Source: Paralithodes platypus (Eukaryota > Arthropoda > Malacostraca > Decapoda > Lithodidae). Taken from it: 64,000 nt of DNA. The notes under the pieces are model-generated. The model was not told the DNA's origin and ran no database searches. It was given only the letters and a program-made list of their open reading frames with translations. Shown piece after piece: positions 36,818 to 47,722 of this stretch; the first letter of the stretch is position 1, and every line of letters begins with the position of its first letter. Made by a program: the position numbers and the translations under genes. The DNA is taken from NCBI GenBank assembly GCA_032716605.1, contig CM064518.1, positions 38,437,039-38,501,038 of the forward strand, in the 5' to 3' direction.

Positions 36818-37305
36818 ATATGGGACACTCAACCATGAGCCCATATCTGAACAGGCAGAATGTCGCTAGAATCTGCCACTCCTAACCACTCTGCCACTTA
36901 TGGAATGCAAGCTCAGTCTCCAAAAAAAATACAACAACATTTTATATATAACAAAATCTTATCACCCTTCCCAAACATAATACATTAATTCATAACATTG
37001 TGCTCCCAGAGCGAGCTTTAAGAAGCACAGCCTACTGAGAGAAAATCATATGCACTCAGTACTCTGCTACAATATTATTTTAAAATTAATTATTAAAAAG
37101 AAAGAGTTTTTATTTAATTTTTCATATTTTATTTTAATGTTGTTTTTGGCGGCTACTATAGATGTAGCCTAATTTTCGTCTAATCAAAGCCAACAACTCC
37201 TGCCCTGCGACCCTACGCTGATGCTACACACGCGAGCCAACAAGCACCAGCGCAAAAATACACCGCGAGCCAGGACAGGAGGCTATACCAACATACTGTG
37301 GTAGC

Positions 37306-39264
37306 CTACCCCGGATCCTCCACCCGCGACAAACAGTCCGCAATCACATCCTCACAACCGGCAATATGGCGAATGTCTAAGTTGTACTCTTGCAACATGA
37401 GCGACCATCTGGTCAGCCTCATATTCCGGTTGTGGAATTGATTGAGGAATTTAAGCGGGTGGTGGTCGGTATACACTACCACGACTGGCCCATAGGCAGG
37501 AACATAGACCTCAAAGTGTCTGAGCGCTAACACGATTGCCAGCAGTTCCTTTTCAACAACCGAATAGTTTTTCTGTGCTGAATTAAATTTCTTTGAAAAG
37601 AAACCGACTGGATGCTCAAGACCTTCCTCGTCTGTCTGCAAAAGTACGGCACCAGCCCCTACTCCGCTGGCATCAGTCGCCAACTGAAATGGTCGTTCAA
37701 AGTCCGGGGCCCTGAGGATAGGGTGAGTGCATAAAAGGTGTTTAACTACTCGAAACGCCTGCTCACACTCAGGTGCCCAGCGGAACTTTTTATCTTTAGC
37801 TAGTAGATCTGTCAAAGGAGCTAACACAGTAGAATAGCCTCTTATAAAGCGGTGGTAATACCCAATCATGCCCAAAAATCTCATGATCTGCCGCTTGGTG
37901 GTCGGCCTGGGGAACAAGTCGATAGCCTGTATCTTCTGTTGGGGAGGGCTCACCTGCCCTAACCCAACCACAAACCCCAGATACTGCACCGTGGCTTGCA
38001 CAAAGTCACACTTGCCCAGATTAACCACCAAGCCTGCTTTACTAAGTTGACTAAATAAGGCTTCTATGTGCTCACAGTGACTCTGGAAATCGTTGTCATA
38101 AATGATCACGTCATCAAGGTAGACAGTACAGTTTGGGATGTTTGCTACGATGTCGTTCATTAAGCTCTGGAAAGTGGCCGGTGCATTTTTCAGACCATAT
38201 GGCATCACGTTGCAACGGTAAGTACTGCCATCCACCACAAACCCGCACACCTCTTTAGCCCGCTCAAACCGAGGCTCTCTCCAGATACTTCTCTTGCCGC
38301 GAACAAAAACCTCTTGCGGGTAACCATACCGCGAGCAATACAAGAGCAGGTTCCGGACAACAGTTTTCGCCGTGCCATTTCTCATTAGATATGCATCAGG
38401 ATAACGAGTGGCCACATCCATGATAGTTAATAGAAATTTATTACCGGCACTAGTAGGGGTTAGGGGTCCGACCATATCAATGATGACCATACTGAAGGGC
38501 GGTCCACTGACAGGAAGGGGGTGCAACGGGGCTCTCGGAATTGTTTGGTTAGGTTTTCCAACCCTCTGGCACTTATGACACCTTGCTATCCAGGTTACCA
38601 CCTGCCCCTTCAACCCCGGCCACCAAAACAATTTTTCTAAAGCCGCCACCGTTTTTCTCACCCCTAGATGTCCTGCCAGTGGTATGTCATGCGCCAACCT
38701 CAGTAGGCTATCCCTGCACTCCCGTGGCACCACCAACTGGTCCACAACTCCGGACCCCTCTTGCCAACTACGTTTAGGGTCTTGAAAACGCCTATAGAGG
38801 ATGCCTTCTAAATACAAAAAATCTCCTGGCTGTGCATCGCCGTCCTCGTCGAGCTCTACAGCTCCATTAGCACACGTTTGGAGCTCAGGGTCCTCTAGTT
38901 GCAACCGACGTATATCTGAGGGTGCCAAGCGATCTAACTGCTCCCGGAGCAATGCATGACCTTCCCCGATACTGGGCTGCTCCCTCTGTCTCTCTCGATG
39001 TACATAACGTTGGTGTCGTGGAGACTCGTCATGCCCAGCCTCGTCACTCTCGATGCCAGGCCCAGGGGCTACTCCAGAATTAAGTAATGGTGCTAATACT
39101 GAATCACCCAGGAGAGCCGCCGAGTCAAAACTATTAAAACCAACTCCAGCTTTAGCCTCCTCCTGTTGATCGTTCCTCCGCTGGTCTGAAGACGGAGGAC
39201 CAGGCTGTGACACTTTAGCTGCCCGAGCTCGGGTGACAACACACGCCATGGGTGTGTCTGGCAC
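37306..39264 (-). CDS. pol: pol fragment: truncated integrase fused in frame to RT-RNase H
   Basis: An open frame of 652 codons. The first ATG is at 39249, but this is a piece of a larger gag-pol frame rather than a free gene. Residues 1 to about 180 are a linker. The integrase zinc finger follows, with the HHCC-type motif starting AHDIPLAGHLG (first His about residue 192) and CHKCQ. The first part of the catalytic core follows, with IIDMVGPL. The integrase core stops after YGYPQEV. About 15 unrelated residues (38266-38310) lead into RT at ERAKEVCGFVVDG. RT has lost its N-terminal third, including the first catalytic Asp, but keeps YLDDVIIY. RNase H is complete (ATDAS, EKELLAI, YTDHH). The deletion removes about 1.2 kb compared with the plus-strand copy. 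Neither integrase nor RT should be active. Confidence 0.9.
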   Translation of the reverse strand: MPDTPMACVVTRARAAKVSQPGPPSSDQRRNDQQEEAKAGVGFNSFDSAALLGDSVLAPLLNSGVAPGPGIESDEAGHDESPRHQRYVHRERQREQPSIGEGHALLREQLDRLAPSDIRRLQLEDPELQTCANGAVELDEDGDAQPGDFLYLEGILYRRFQDPKRSWQEGSGVVDQLVVPRECRDSLLRLAHDIPLAGHLGVRKTVAALEKLFWWPGLKGQVVTWIARCHKCQRVGKPNQTIPRAPLHPLPVSGPPFSMVIIDMVGPLTPTSAGNKFLLTIMDVATRYPDAYLMRNGTAKTVVRNLLLYCSRYGYPQEVFVRGKRSIWREPRFERAKEVCGFVVDGSTYRCNVMPYGLKNAPATFQSLMNDIVANIPNCTVYLDDVIIYDNDFQSHCEHIEALFSQLSKAGLVVNLGKCDFVQATVQYLGFVVGLGQVSPPQQKIQAIDLFPRPTTKRQIMRFLGMIGYYHRFIRGYSTVLAPLTDLLAKDKKFRWAPECEQAFRVVKHLLCTHPILRAPDFERPFQLATDASGVGAGAVLLQTDEEGLEHPVGFFSKKFNSAQKNYSVVEKELLAIVLALRHFEVYVPAYGPVVVVYTDHHPLKFLNQFHNRNMRLTRWSLMLQEYNLDIRHIAGCEDVIADCLSRVEDPG

Positions 39265-40080
39265 CGCTCGACCCTCTCTTGCTCTTCCCTACTCACGTCG
39301 GCCGGCCTTTCGGCAACGACTAAGGGTAGAACCTCAGAAGCGGGCATTGCAAAGTCGTTGCCGAGAAGAAGGTCGACGCCCTCCACTGGCAGTTTCTCCA
39401 CAATCCCGACATCCAATTCACGTGCCACACCATCCACCTCCAACTGCACCAGCGGGTATGACCGAGTTGCATTAATACCCTGCACCACCACCACCCGAGC
39501 CGCGTTTATAGGGTAGCCAGTCAAGTTTTTCATCAGAGTCTGGGAAGCACCTGTATCACGCAAGACCTCTACTCCATGCTTGTGCCCCGCCCACATCACG
39601 CAACCCCGCCCTCTATGGTCGCAAAAAACATCCTGAGCAGGGTTCGAGCCTCCCAGGTGCTTCTGCATTGGCTGTGCCTCAGCCTCTGACGAACTGCCCC
39701 GGGCAAACTCAGATGACTTCGGAGACACACCAATGTTGCAGGCCAAAGACACAGCTGCTGTAGGTGGTTTGCTAGGACAGACTCTTGCAAAGTGCCCCTT
39801 TTTATGACAATGAAAACACTCCAACTCCCCTTTGGGCTTCCCTTGGTACTGGGAAGGGCCCGGCCCCTTCTTAAATGGGACGGTGCTAGTCTTGTGGTCA
39901 GTCTTGGTATCATGGCTCTTGTACTCGTTTGCATAAGGTATATCACTAACTCGGGGGGGTGGGACGTCACGCCCCTTGTTACCTGCCTCACTACGCTGGG
40001 CAGACCCGCACCCACGAATTAGTGATAGCTGGAGGTCAGCCATCTCAGCTGCCTCCTGTAGAGTTTTTGGTTGCTTTTCT
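39093..40080 (-). pseudogene. gag-pro: gag C-terminus (zinc knuckle) and retropepsin
   Basis: One minus-strand frame runs from KTLQEAAEMADLQLS through a proline-rich linker and a CCHC zinc knuckle (CFHCHKKGHFARVC, intact C-x2-C-x4-H-x4-C) to an aspartic protease with the DTGAS active site and the later LLLGNDF motif. Gag and protease therefore share a frame without a shift. After WVERCQT-equivalent sequence a 1-base deletion near 39252 (compared with 59058 in the other copy) throws the frame out, and the last 50 or so residues are out of frame. The 5' side is cut by the TTAA-1 insertion. Confidence 0.88.
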
Positions 40081-40084
40081 TTAA

Positions 40085-40557
40085 CACCTTACGAGCGGCC
40101 TATGCGGTTTATTTATGTGTACCGCACAGCGGGGTGTTTTTAGCCAAAATAGGGCTGTTTACGTGATCATTTTCATGCCTAAATAAGACCCAGAACGTAA
40201 AACAAGTACCTATCCCTGAAAGGGCATAAACAGAGCTTTCGAATGACACCATAACGATCCTTGTATGATGGATAGTTTTCTTGCAATAACCGTGCAACGC
40301 GAGTGCAAAAAGCAGGTAATTCGGTACTTTCAGTACATAATTGAGTATGTAGTGAGTGAGAGAGGGAGCTGAGATTTGTGTCAGTAGGTTCGCCGCGGTG
40401 GTCTGGAGCAGTCATACGCTCGCTAGTCTCCTGCCACCACTTGTCTCTCTCTCTCAGCCACATTACGTGCTGAAATTGCCACTCGAGTTATGTCGAGCGC
40501 CGCCACATAGTCCAGCTTTATTTAACTCGACTTATGTTGCTCGCCGCTAAATAAGGG
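40085..40557 (+). mobile_element. TTAA-1 element inserted in gag
   Basis: 473 bp between TTAA at 40081-40084 and 40558-40561. The ends are CACCTTACGAGCGGC and, inverted, CCCTTATTTAGCGGC. It interrupts gag between the capsid-like domain and the KTLQEAAEM segment. The empty site is the TTAA at 58223-58226 in the plus-strand element. A few bases of the GGGAGGAGGGAG segment present in the other copies are missing. Confidence 0.92.
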
Positions 40558-40561
40558 TTAA

Positions 40562-41231
40562 GGTTTAACGTCAGGTCGCCGCCCGTGCATTTGAAAAACT
40601 GCTCTAAAAGAACCAACTGTTTAATGTCGTCAAACGTAGTAGCTTTCTCCGACCTCAGCCAATTCCCAAAAGCATCGGACAGCTCCCGGGCATGCTCCAA
40701 AAAGGTGCTCTCCCGACCCTTGGTAACACCCCGGAACTTCAACCTGTACGTCTCTGGTTGTAGTTCGTATGCTCTCAGGACAGCCTCCTTGAGTTCCTCA
40801 TAGATAATACAAGACTCTATAGGCAACGCATCGTAGGCTTTAAGACCCTTGCCTATTAATCTAGAGGATACAAGTGCTGCCCATTTATTCTCTGGCCACT
40901 GGTGTTCCTGGCACTTCTTCTCAAAGCGTGTGAAAAATTCTGTTACACCACTCTCATCAAACACCGGAACCAGTTTCAATAAGTGCGAGAGAGACTGCTC
41001 ATGAACACGGTTACCAGCCCCAAGTCGCTGTCCCGTTGCCTCTACTCGCGACTTCTCTACATCCATGTCGGCACAGTACCTAGTCGACTCAGCTTGAATT
41101 TTTGCTAGCTCTATGTGCTCATGACTGATAGTTTTTCTCTCTTCTATCTTGGCTAATTCTATTTGCTGCTGGAGCTCACCTGCCCTGATAGCCTTTCTCT
41201 CTTCGATCTTAGCTAATTCGAGCTGAAGCAA
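40562..41231 (-). pseudogene. gag: gag capsid-like region
   Basis: The minus-strand frame starts with an Ile/Glu/Lys-rich helical segment (repeats of ELAKIEERK, likely coiled coil). A capsid-like domain follows: LVPVFDESGVTEFFTRFEKK, WAALVSSRLIGKGLKAYDAL, RAYELQPETYRLKFRG. This pattern resembles SCAN domains and gag of Gmr1-like elements. The frame enters the TTAA-1 insertion at its end and is terminated there. Upstream it is one frame away from the N-terminal piece. Confidence 0.82.
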
Positions 41232-41715
41232 TAATTCTGGATAACCCTTGAGGAGGTGAAGGTGCTACAATGTTTGAAATTACCGGTGGTCCCCCCAGGG
41301 GCAACCCCCCCTGCCAGTCACCACCCAACTGCGGAAGCGTACCCGGGGTCGGCAAACTACTGGGATGGCTGGGAGTCGAGTGTAGGGGAAGCATGGCCGA
41401 AGGGCTCTGAGCACTCAACCCCTCTCGCTCACCAGTCACCCTGCCCAGTACACACGTTATCAAGTTATCCTTGGTCATGCTGCTAGTAACCGCATGACCG
41501 ATAGCTGTGGCCAGGCATTGAAGACCATACCGATCCATACCCTCCAACCGCTCGGCAGTAACAGGCCATTGCAAAAATATCCTAGCATCCTCCTCACAGT
41601 TCACCCGATTAACCCTTTCATCATGCTGCTGTTCCTCAGTTTCGACATTACGTACTGTGTCTCCATTCTCCTCTGACCGGTATAAGACATGATGCTCACA
41701 AAAATTTCTCACCAC
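41209..41715 (-). pseudogene. gag: gag N-terminal region
   Basis: The frame contains EEDARIFLQWPVTAERLEG and GLQCLATAIGHAV, matching the gag N-terminus of the plus-strand copy, then a Pro/Ser-rich linker. No ATG occurs at the equivalent start: the open frame begins with GTG codons, and the first ATG lies inside the domain. The frame is shifted relative to the capsid region at about 41220. Both defects mark this gag as dead. Confidence 0.78.
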
Positions 41716-41889
41716 AATATTCAGAAAAGAAGTACCCCAAACTCTTATGTAGCACTATTCACTTGCCAAAAATGTCTGAAGACTCTCAAGTGCTATACTA
41801 CTTTGCCAAAACAAAATTAACGTGCCCACTATATTCCTCAATAAAACAAATGACCACAACAATCCTGCAATTATCTCTTAGTTCACAAG

Positions 41890-41908
41890 ATCCTGAGCTA
41901 GGTCGCCA
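41890..41908 (-). other. Primer-binding site
   Basis: On the minus strand TGGCGACCTAGCTCAGGAT starts two bases after the 5' LTR end. TGG pairs with the CCA end of a tRNA. The TGGCGACC start is the form I associate with arginine-tRNA-primed gypsy elements, but the tRNA assignment is tentative. The plus-strand copy has TGGCGACCTTGCTTAGGAT. Confidence 0.75.
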
Positions 41909-41910
41909 TT

Positions 41911-43600
41911 TGTTACGATCCAGGTTCTCAAAGACACAGGGCTCTTCAACATTGGACTAGATAATGGCAAAATGCAACAACGGTAACACTAGATCCAACC
42001 CCTGCCTTAAACACTGGAAAACAAAACACCATTACCGCCCTGAGTCGTGCCTGGACCACGAGGTATCCTATGACTCGGTAACTGGTGCACACACACTAGG
42101 CTGACGCTCGATGAAACAGCCTATTCTCAAACAGTAAAAGATTACTCGATTAGGTTACACAAAGAAAAGATAGTTAACGTGATTAATTAACGTTACGGTA
42201 GATACTCAAATAACTGGCACTCCTGTATTAAAGAAAGTGCAATGCTAGTCCTGCAACATCAACTGGAAACTTCTGAAATAAGTCTGATGCTGGGAAGATG
42301 TTCGTAAAGAATCTTGAACAATTATAGTGCAGAATACGGGTCACAATAAATACTAGGACATATAGTAATAATAGGCAGGCGAATAATAAAGACTGCGCAA
42401 AGGTAGTAATGCTCGACAACTAAAGAAATGCTTCGTGACAACGCAACAGCCTATTAGGGTTGTGCAACTCAACAACAACCTCGGCTCAAAAAGTGCAGTG
42501 AATAATAATGTTGCATACATATAATAATGGGGCTTATCTCTAACCAGTGTCTGCTCAGTTAATAAAGTCTAGCTGGGGTATCAAGGCAGGGCAACAATGG
42601 GTGAGCATGCGGCTCGTAGCCTAACGTTGTCCGAAGGTGGTATAATGAAGATTACGTTATATGACGGGGATGCTCTCTTGATAAATCTAGGTCTCTAGTA
42701 CCTAGTTCTATCCTGGCGATCCCTCAGAAGTCAACACAAAGAGGCAGCACTATGTTGTGAGGGATAGGCTATGGCCCTCTCACACCAGTGCTGTGCTCGC
42801 AAAGTAAACCCACCCGAAGACAACCTAGGCTCCCATAGTACCTGTCGATGTCGTGCAGGGCTTAGCTAACACTGCACACATCGGAGACAACGACACGGTA
42901 ACCTTACCCCTAGTCTAGCTTTAAATAACTAAGCAGAATCACTCAACACCCTGCCAGGGAGACATATACCGGTCTACAACCTTCCCGAGAGAGGACACAC
43001 ATGTAAAAGTCCGTCTCTCCAAACCTCATTAAAGCCTAATACATAGAAATATCTGAGAGCTTCGCGTACAATACGACTGGCCGACGGTGAACGTCTATGC
43101 TGAAACCAGAAGGGATGTTGAGTTTAATAAAGATTAGAGAATGAGAAAGGAGAAGTCGAGAGAGAGAAATAGTATGCAAAGTGGCGAGTATGGGGGACAG
43201 AATTGCAAAGGATGTAGACGATACGCGTGTCAGGCAAGCTCTGAGCTTGGTAAAAAACATGAGGCCGCGACGGGAAAGGACTAGTTGACCACCCGGCCGC
43301 CAACGCCGTCAGCGCTCAAGCGAGCCGCGTCACAGCTCACCCCCCGCTGCCAGGTGTACTCCCTCACCCGCTCTCGCTCGCCTCCCACACAAGCAACATT
43401 TATATTATAGCGAATATAAAATATAAGGCGCGGTCACAGACCAAAACAAAGATCACTTCTAGACTGTCTGTGGCAACACGACACTAACGAAATAAAGCAG
43501 ATCATTCTAGGACAACTGTAGCCCATCCCCCCATCCTGGCGAGCGCTAGCGAGCTGCAATGCCCCACGCAACCATTCTGCTAACGCCGGGAGGCGTCACA
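41911..43600 (-). repeat. 5' LTR of the minus-strand element
   Basis: 1690 bp, near-identical to 35113-36806, with scattered substitutions and a few 2-3 base indels (for example near 42440 and 42783). It ends at the CGAG duplication 43601-43604. Confidence 0.93.
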
Positions 43601-43757
43601 CGAGCAATAGCGAGCCTCTAATTTTAGAAGGAACCGGCCTTTGGCCGGGAAAATTTTCTACCGAAATATGTACACATTTATCTTGAAAGGGGGTCTTGGG
43701 GGTGTTTTTCTAAGCTTGATAAATATATAGACCAACAATCAAGCACTACCTCCTTAA

Positions 43758-43983
43758 CCCTTTCACGCATATGACGCGATTTTGAGCCTATTGAGGATAC
43801 CTTAAAGCCTTCGTTACCATTAGGGGTATTTAGAAACTTTAGTTTAGTTATTTCAACCTCTGCAGTTGTCTTTGAGTTAGCTGTGGGCTGAAAACTAATT
43901 TTGGGGAGGTAATTATAAGAGTGAGATAACTCTATTTCTTATTGCTAATCTGGCAACCTCTGTGTCATAAATACGTGAAAGGG
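43758..43983. mobile_element. TTAA-7 element
   Basis: 226 bp between TTAA at 43754-43757 and 43984-43987. The ends are CCCTTTCACGCATATGACGC and, inverted, CCCTTTCACGTATTTATGAC. It shares its left TTAA with the right end of the split TTAA-5 element, so one inserted at the border of the other. Only copy in the window, non-coding. Confidence 0.8.
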
Positions 43984-44023
43984 TTAATAATACCGTCAGT
44001 GTAAATTTTCGTTTCGTGAGTAA

Positions 44024-44225
44024 CCCAGTACCAGTTATGTATCATTCTATTGATTTCAGTTACATTTTGACGAATTTATGAAGTTCAGGAAGGATATGGT
44101 GGTTTAAGAGGATTAAATGAGATAGTCTGCAGCCTTTTAATGTATAGACTTACTTCTTAGGCGGAATAAAATGATCTAGTAGTCGTCAGAATATAGTGAA
44201 AAGGACGTCACCGACACTGAATGGG
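44024..44225. mobile_element. TTAA-6 foldback element
   Basis: The left border is GTAA at 44020-44023 (mutated TTAA) and the right border TTAA at 44226-44229. The right end inverted is CCCATTCAGTGTCGGTGACG, and the left end CCCAGTACCAG is diverged. About 202 bp. Confidence 0.78.
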
Positions 44226-44229
44226 TTAA

Positions 44230-45058
44230 TCAAACACTCCTTTGCTAATACTGTGCTCTCCGATATGACAGATATAATATACGGTATCAGTTTTGATAGC
44301 GTGGTTTGGTTAGTATATTTAAGTACTGCCATACAACATTTGCCACGTATCTGGATTTTCTGTTAACCATTTTCTTCTGAGTCCTGAGAAACTCCAGAAT
44401 CGAGAGAAAAAAGTCAAGATCTTATTAAATTATCTCGTCCTTGGCTTTTGATGTCGCTCTTAACAACTAATGTACCTGAAAACTGGCTCTTCCTTTGTGA
44501 AGGTATGTGGCTTCAAGCGATATGCTTCTCCGCTGGAAGAATTTAGACTTTACTTTACTGCCAAATTACTTTCTTTAACCGTGTCCACAATCTCTTAATT
44601 GATTATATTTTCCTGAAAAATAGGTCCCCAGATGATAACGGAAAAAATACATCTTTATATGGGTTTAGCAGACTATAATCATTCGAAAGGCTTAGTAAAT
44701 TGATTGTACTAAGTGATAAGACTGCTCGTAATGTCTGCAACAACACTTAGATGGAACTAAAAGGCTCTCATTCGAAAAGGTAATCGTTGTCTCTCGTGTG
44801 AAGAGAAGCGTTGTTCTCAAAGTGAATAATTTAACCTAATGGTAGCAAACACAATAATAATAATAAAGATGTTATGGAACAGAAAGTTAAAATACAAACA
44901 CGTGAAAATACATAATTATTTAAGCAAGAGCATCCCAACTCATGACCATCCGTCAACGCGGAAAGATCCAATTTAACTTCATGAGGCCAAGACGTTTTCC
45001 TGACAGCCACTTACACCAACCCTGTCAGTGAGAGAGACATATGGGGCTAATTGTTGTG

Positions 45059-45090
<32 letters not shown>

Positions 45091-46283
45091 AGAGAGTAAA
45101 CAGAAGAATATACATATATTTTTCCTTTCAATAATAAAATGGTGAAGGGGGTGTTTGTTTTATATAAATTATTAATCAACAGTTTCCCTGGTAACATTAT
45201 ATAGCATATACAGGATATCCCAAAATAGACGTTACAGAAATGTTCAGGCTTTGGTTATACAGAAGATTCTAACCATAAAATGTTCTATAACAAATATTCT
45301 AAAATTCGACCGTTTCAGAGGTATTGAATGCTATATATAGTGTCCTCACCCGCATCACATCGCTGTAATGGACTCTTCTATGTCAAATAGTTTCCAACTG
45401 GTCCAAACTGAATCAAGATGTCTATAATCATTGTACAACTTACATAATTATAATATCTTGATAATACCATGGTCAAATGATTGTAGGTAGATGAGGGTGT
45501 GGTAGGCTCTAGGACAGCTAGGCCAGCCTTATGGACAAATACCTAGGAAAATGCCATTTTCAACATTTGTAACGAATAAAATGTGCCATTTTGCTTATCA
45601 AACATTTATGCTTGGAATATTGATCATAACCTATTCCTGAAGTTTGGCACATCTATTTTTGGATACCTATTGCTTGATGGTGGAATCCATTAATATCTCT
45701 ATCACTTTGTGTATTATGTAGATAGGTAGATTTTAACAATTCTCACTCGACATTTATTTCTGTGTCAAAAATGAAGATTGACAAATGATTGATTGTTGTT
45801 CTTGGATATCGCCAGAGGTTACCTGGAGATATGTCTATTTAATGTTGTCGCCGTATTTGTTGAAATGCCAAATTGAAATGGGACAGATCCATATGATTCT
45901 CCCTTTTAGTACTTTACTGAACAAGAAGCTTGAATTCTTATAAATATACGAAGTGCATTTGGCTGCTACAATACTACGCAATTGACCACTTGCAAGTTTT
46001 GTTCTACAAGGAAGTTGGAGCCGTAAACATAAATTTTAAAGAGAAATGCAATAATAATGTAGCTTTCTAATGGATAAAAAGTATGATAAATTTGGTTTTA
46101 TGTATTTATATTATGTACTAAAACCGTATTATTGCTGGTTAGTCTTCTCAATATCGATGTCTACAGCTCCAACTTCCTTATAGACCAAAACTCGCAGGTG
46201 GTTAATTACAATGTTGGAAGTTTTGTTTGTTGACTATATACTCCGATATTTTCCAGCTTATACTCAATACTTCCATAGACAGG
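44230..46283. other. AT-rich non-coding tract
   Basis: No gene recognised. It holds a GA run at 45057-45095 and an inverted repeat near its right end (listed separately). The remainder is AT-rich. Confidence 0.5.
45979..46212. repeat. Inverted repeat, ~47-bp arms
   Basis: The left arm 45979-46025 (with TTCTACAAGGAAGTTGGAGC) recurs inverted at 46162-46212 (with GCTCCAACTTCCTTATAGA). The spacer is about 136 bp of AT-rich sequence. It is either a small foldback element or the remains of one. No target duplication is evident. Confidence 0.75.
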
Positions 46284-46287
46284 TTAA

Positions 46288-46633
46288 GGGGGAGGTAGTC
46301 GCCTTTTCTGGCCCCCTTTCTCACTCATATTTAGCATAATTGTTTTGAGTTTGTAAGATATTCGTTCCATTAGTTTGGCGATTTTGAGACCTTTCGCCCT
46401 ATTTCTGTGTCAATGTTAAGGTGTCATTTTTTTCCTGGCGAGCGAAAGCAAGCCTGTAAATTTAGAAAGAACTGCCCTTTGACCAGGACATTTTTTTTTA
46501 CCGAAAAATGTACAAATTTATCTTGAAAAGGGGTCTAGGGGGTGTTTATTTAATCTTGATGGAGGTCTAGCGAGGAAACTGACAAATATATTAATAAGTA
46601 AACGTAGACCAAAAAACAAGCACGTATACCCCC
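46288..46633 (+). mobile_element. TTAA-5 element, complete copy
   Basis: 346 bp between TTAA at 46284-46287 and 46634-46637. The ends are GGGGGAGGTAGTCG and, inverted, GGGGGTATACGTG. The core is present, but the hairpin arms are partly mutated (CTGCCC...GACCAGG). Confidence 0.82.
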
Positions 46634-46696
46634 TTAAAAGATCTGTCCAAGCTATAGCACCACTAACTTCCCATATCAGGCTAAATACTCAGTTAA

Positions 46697-46901
46697 CCAT
46701 TTGAGTACCAGCGACGTGTTATATTTTATTCTAGCAACATTTGGACGATATTATTCAGCTTGGGAAGGATCTTTGGTAGTTAAATTGTAAGGTTGAAATA
46801 GTTTGAATCCTTGTTATTGCTAGACGTCCTTCCTAAGCTGAATAAAATCGTCTAACAGTTGCCAGAATATGATGAAAAGGACGCCTCTGGTACTGCATGG
46901 G
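46697..46901. mobile_element. TTAA-6 foldback element, complete
   Basis: 205 bp between TTAA at 46693-46696 and 46902-46905. The ends are CCATTTGAGTACCAGCGACG and, inverted, CCCATGCAGTACCAGAGGCG. Inner arms TTCTAGCAACATTTGGACG and its inverse are clear. Confidence 0.85.
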
Positions 46902-47109
46902 TTAATAGCGACCATAAACCATGCATGACTGGGGTAGAGATCCTAGAGTAATAGAGATCGGCCAACCTCCGCCATATTGGTGCCACTGGTGTCATTAGTT
47001 TCTCCTTAAACTCAAATATAGCCATACCCAAAATATCAATTCGTCAATACTGGCACGAATGATTTAGTTTGGTCTTTGATGCAAAATTCAATGTTTATGG
47101 GAGGGTAGG

Positions 47110-47443
47110 GGTTACTTTTTGGTCTATTTGTTTATTCATTCAAATATTTGTTTAGTTTCTTGGCTAGACCTTCATCAAGCTTTAATAAAAAGTTCCTAGA
47201 CCCCTCTTCAAGATAAATGTGTACATTTTTCAGTAGAAACATGTTCTTAAAAATACAGGCTTGCTATATCCCGCCAGGAAAAAAAATCGACACATAATGG
47301 CACGAAAGGTTTTAATATTGACAAGGAAATGGGATGAAAGCTGGTAAAATCGGCAAACTAATGGGCCGAATGTCTTAAAATCTCAAAACTAATAGGACTA
47401 AACATGAGGGAGATGGGGGTCCCGAAAAGACCTATACCTCCCT
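47110..47443 (-). mobile_element. TTAA-5 element
   Basis: The right border is TTAA at 47444-47447. On the minus strand it starts AGGGAGGTATAGG and carries the family modules. The hairpin stem is largely lost in this copy. The left limit is approximate (TTAC instead of TTAA). Confidence 0.72.
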
Positions 47444-47722
47444 TTAATATATACGACATTAAATGGCCGATAAAGAAAGAGATGACTCCTACTACAGGCT
47501 ATTTAACCCCTTCAGACATATATATAAACCTCGGCCCCCACTTCCTCAGGCGCTCCTCTGCCTCGAAGGTGAACGCAAAGAGAGATATTGATTATGTGGC
47601 CAAATTTTCCTTTTGAGGTTGGTCAGTGAAGTCATTAGCGGCCGCCATTACCTTTGAACTGGGCCCGTACCAATAGCAAGTCCAGTTAGTGGGCAATAGG
47701 TTGGCTTGTGGCCTGGTATTAA

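Larger units (their letters stand above)
35113..43600 (-). mobile_element. Ty3/gypsy LTR retrotransposon (Gmr1-like order), minus-strand copy
   Basis: An 8488-bp element with two LTRs of about 1.69 kb that begin TGTTACG and end GTCACA, a 4-bp target duplication (CGAG), a primer-binding site inside the 5' LTR and a polypurine tract before the 3' LTR. Minus-strand order: LTR, gag, protease, integrase, reverse transcriptase, RNase H, LTR. By eye I count roughly 20 differences between the LTRs, near one percent, so insertion is fairly recent. It cannot move by itself: gag is shifted and carries a TTAA-1 insertion, a 1-base deletion separates protease from integrase, and a deletion removes half of integrase and the start of RT. 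No env-like frame is seen. Confidence 0.93.
34933..43753 (+). mobile_element. TTAA-5 element split by an 8.5-kb LTR retrotransposon
   Basis: The left part (34933-35112, after TTAA 34929-34932) stops inside the core at CCTGGCGAG. The right part (43601-43753, before TTAA 43754-43757) resumes with CGAGCAATAGCGAGCC, including the CCGGCCTTTGGCCGG hairpin. The four shared bases CGAG are the target duplication of the LTR element. Its own length without the insert is about 329 bp. Confidence 0.88.
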
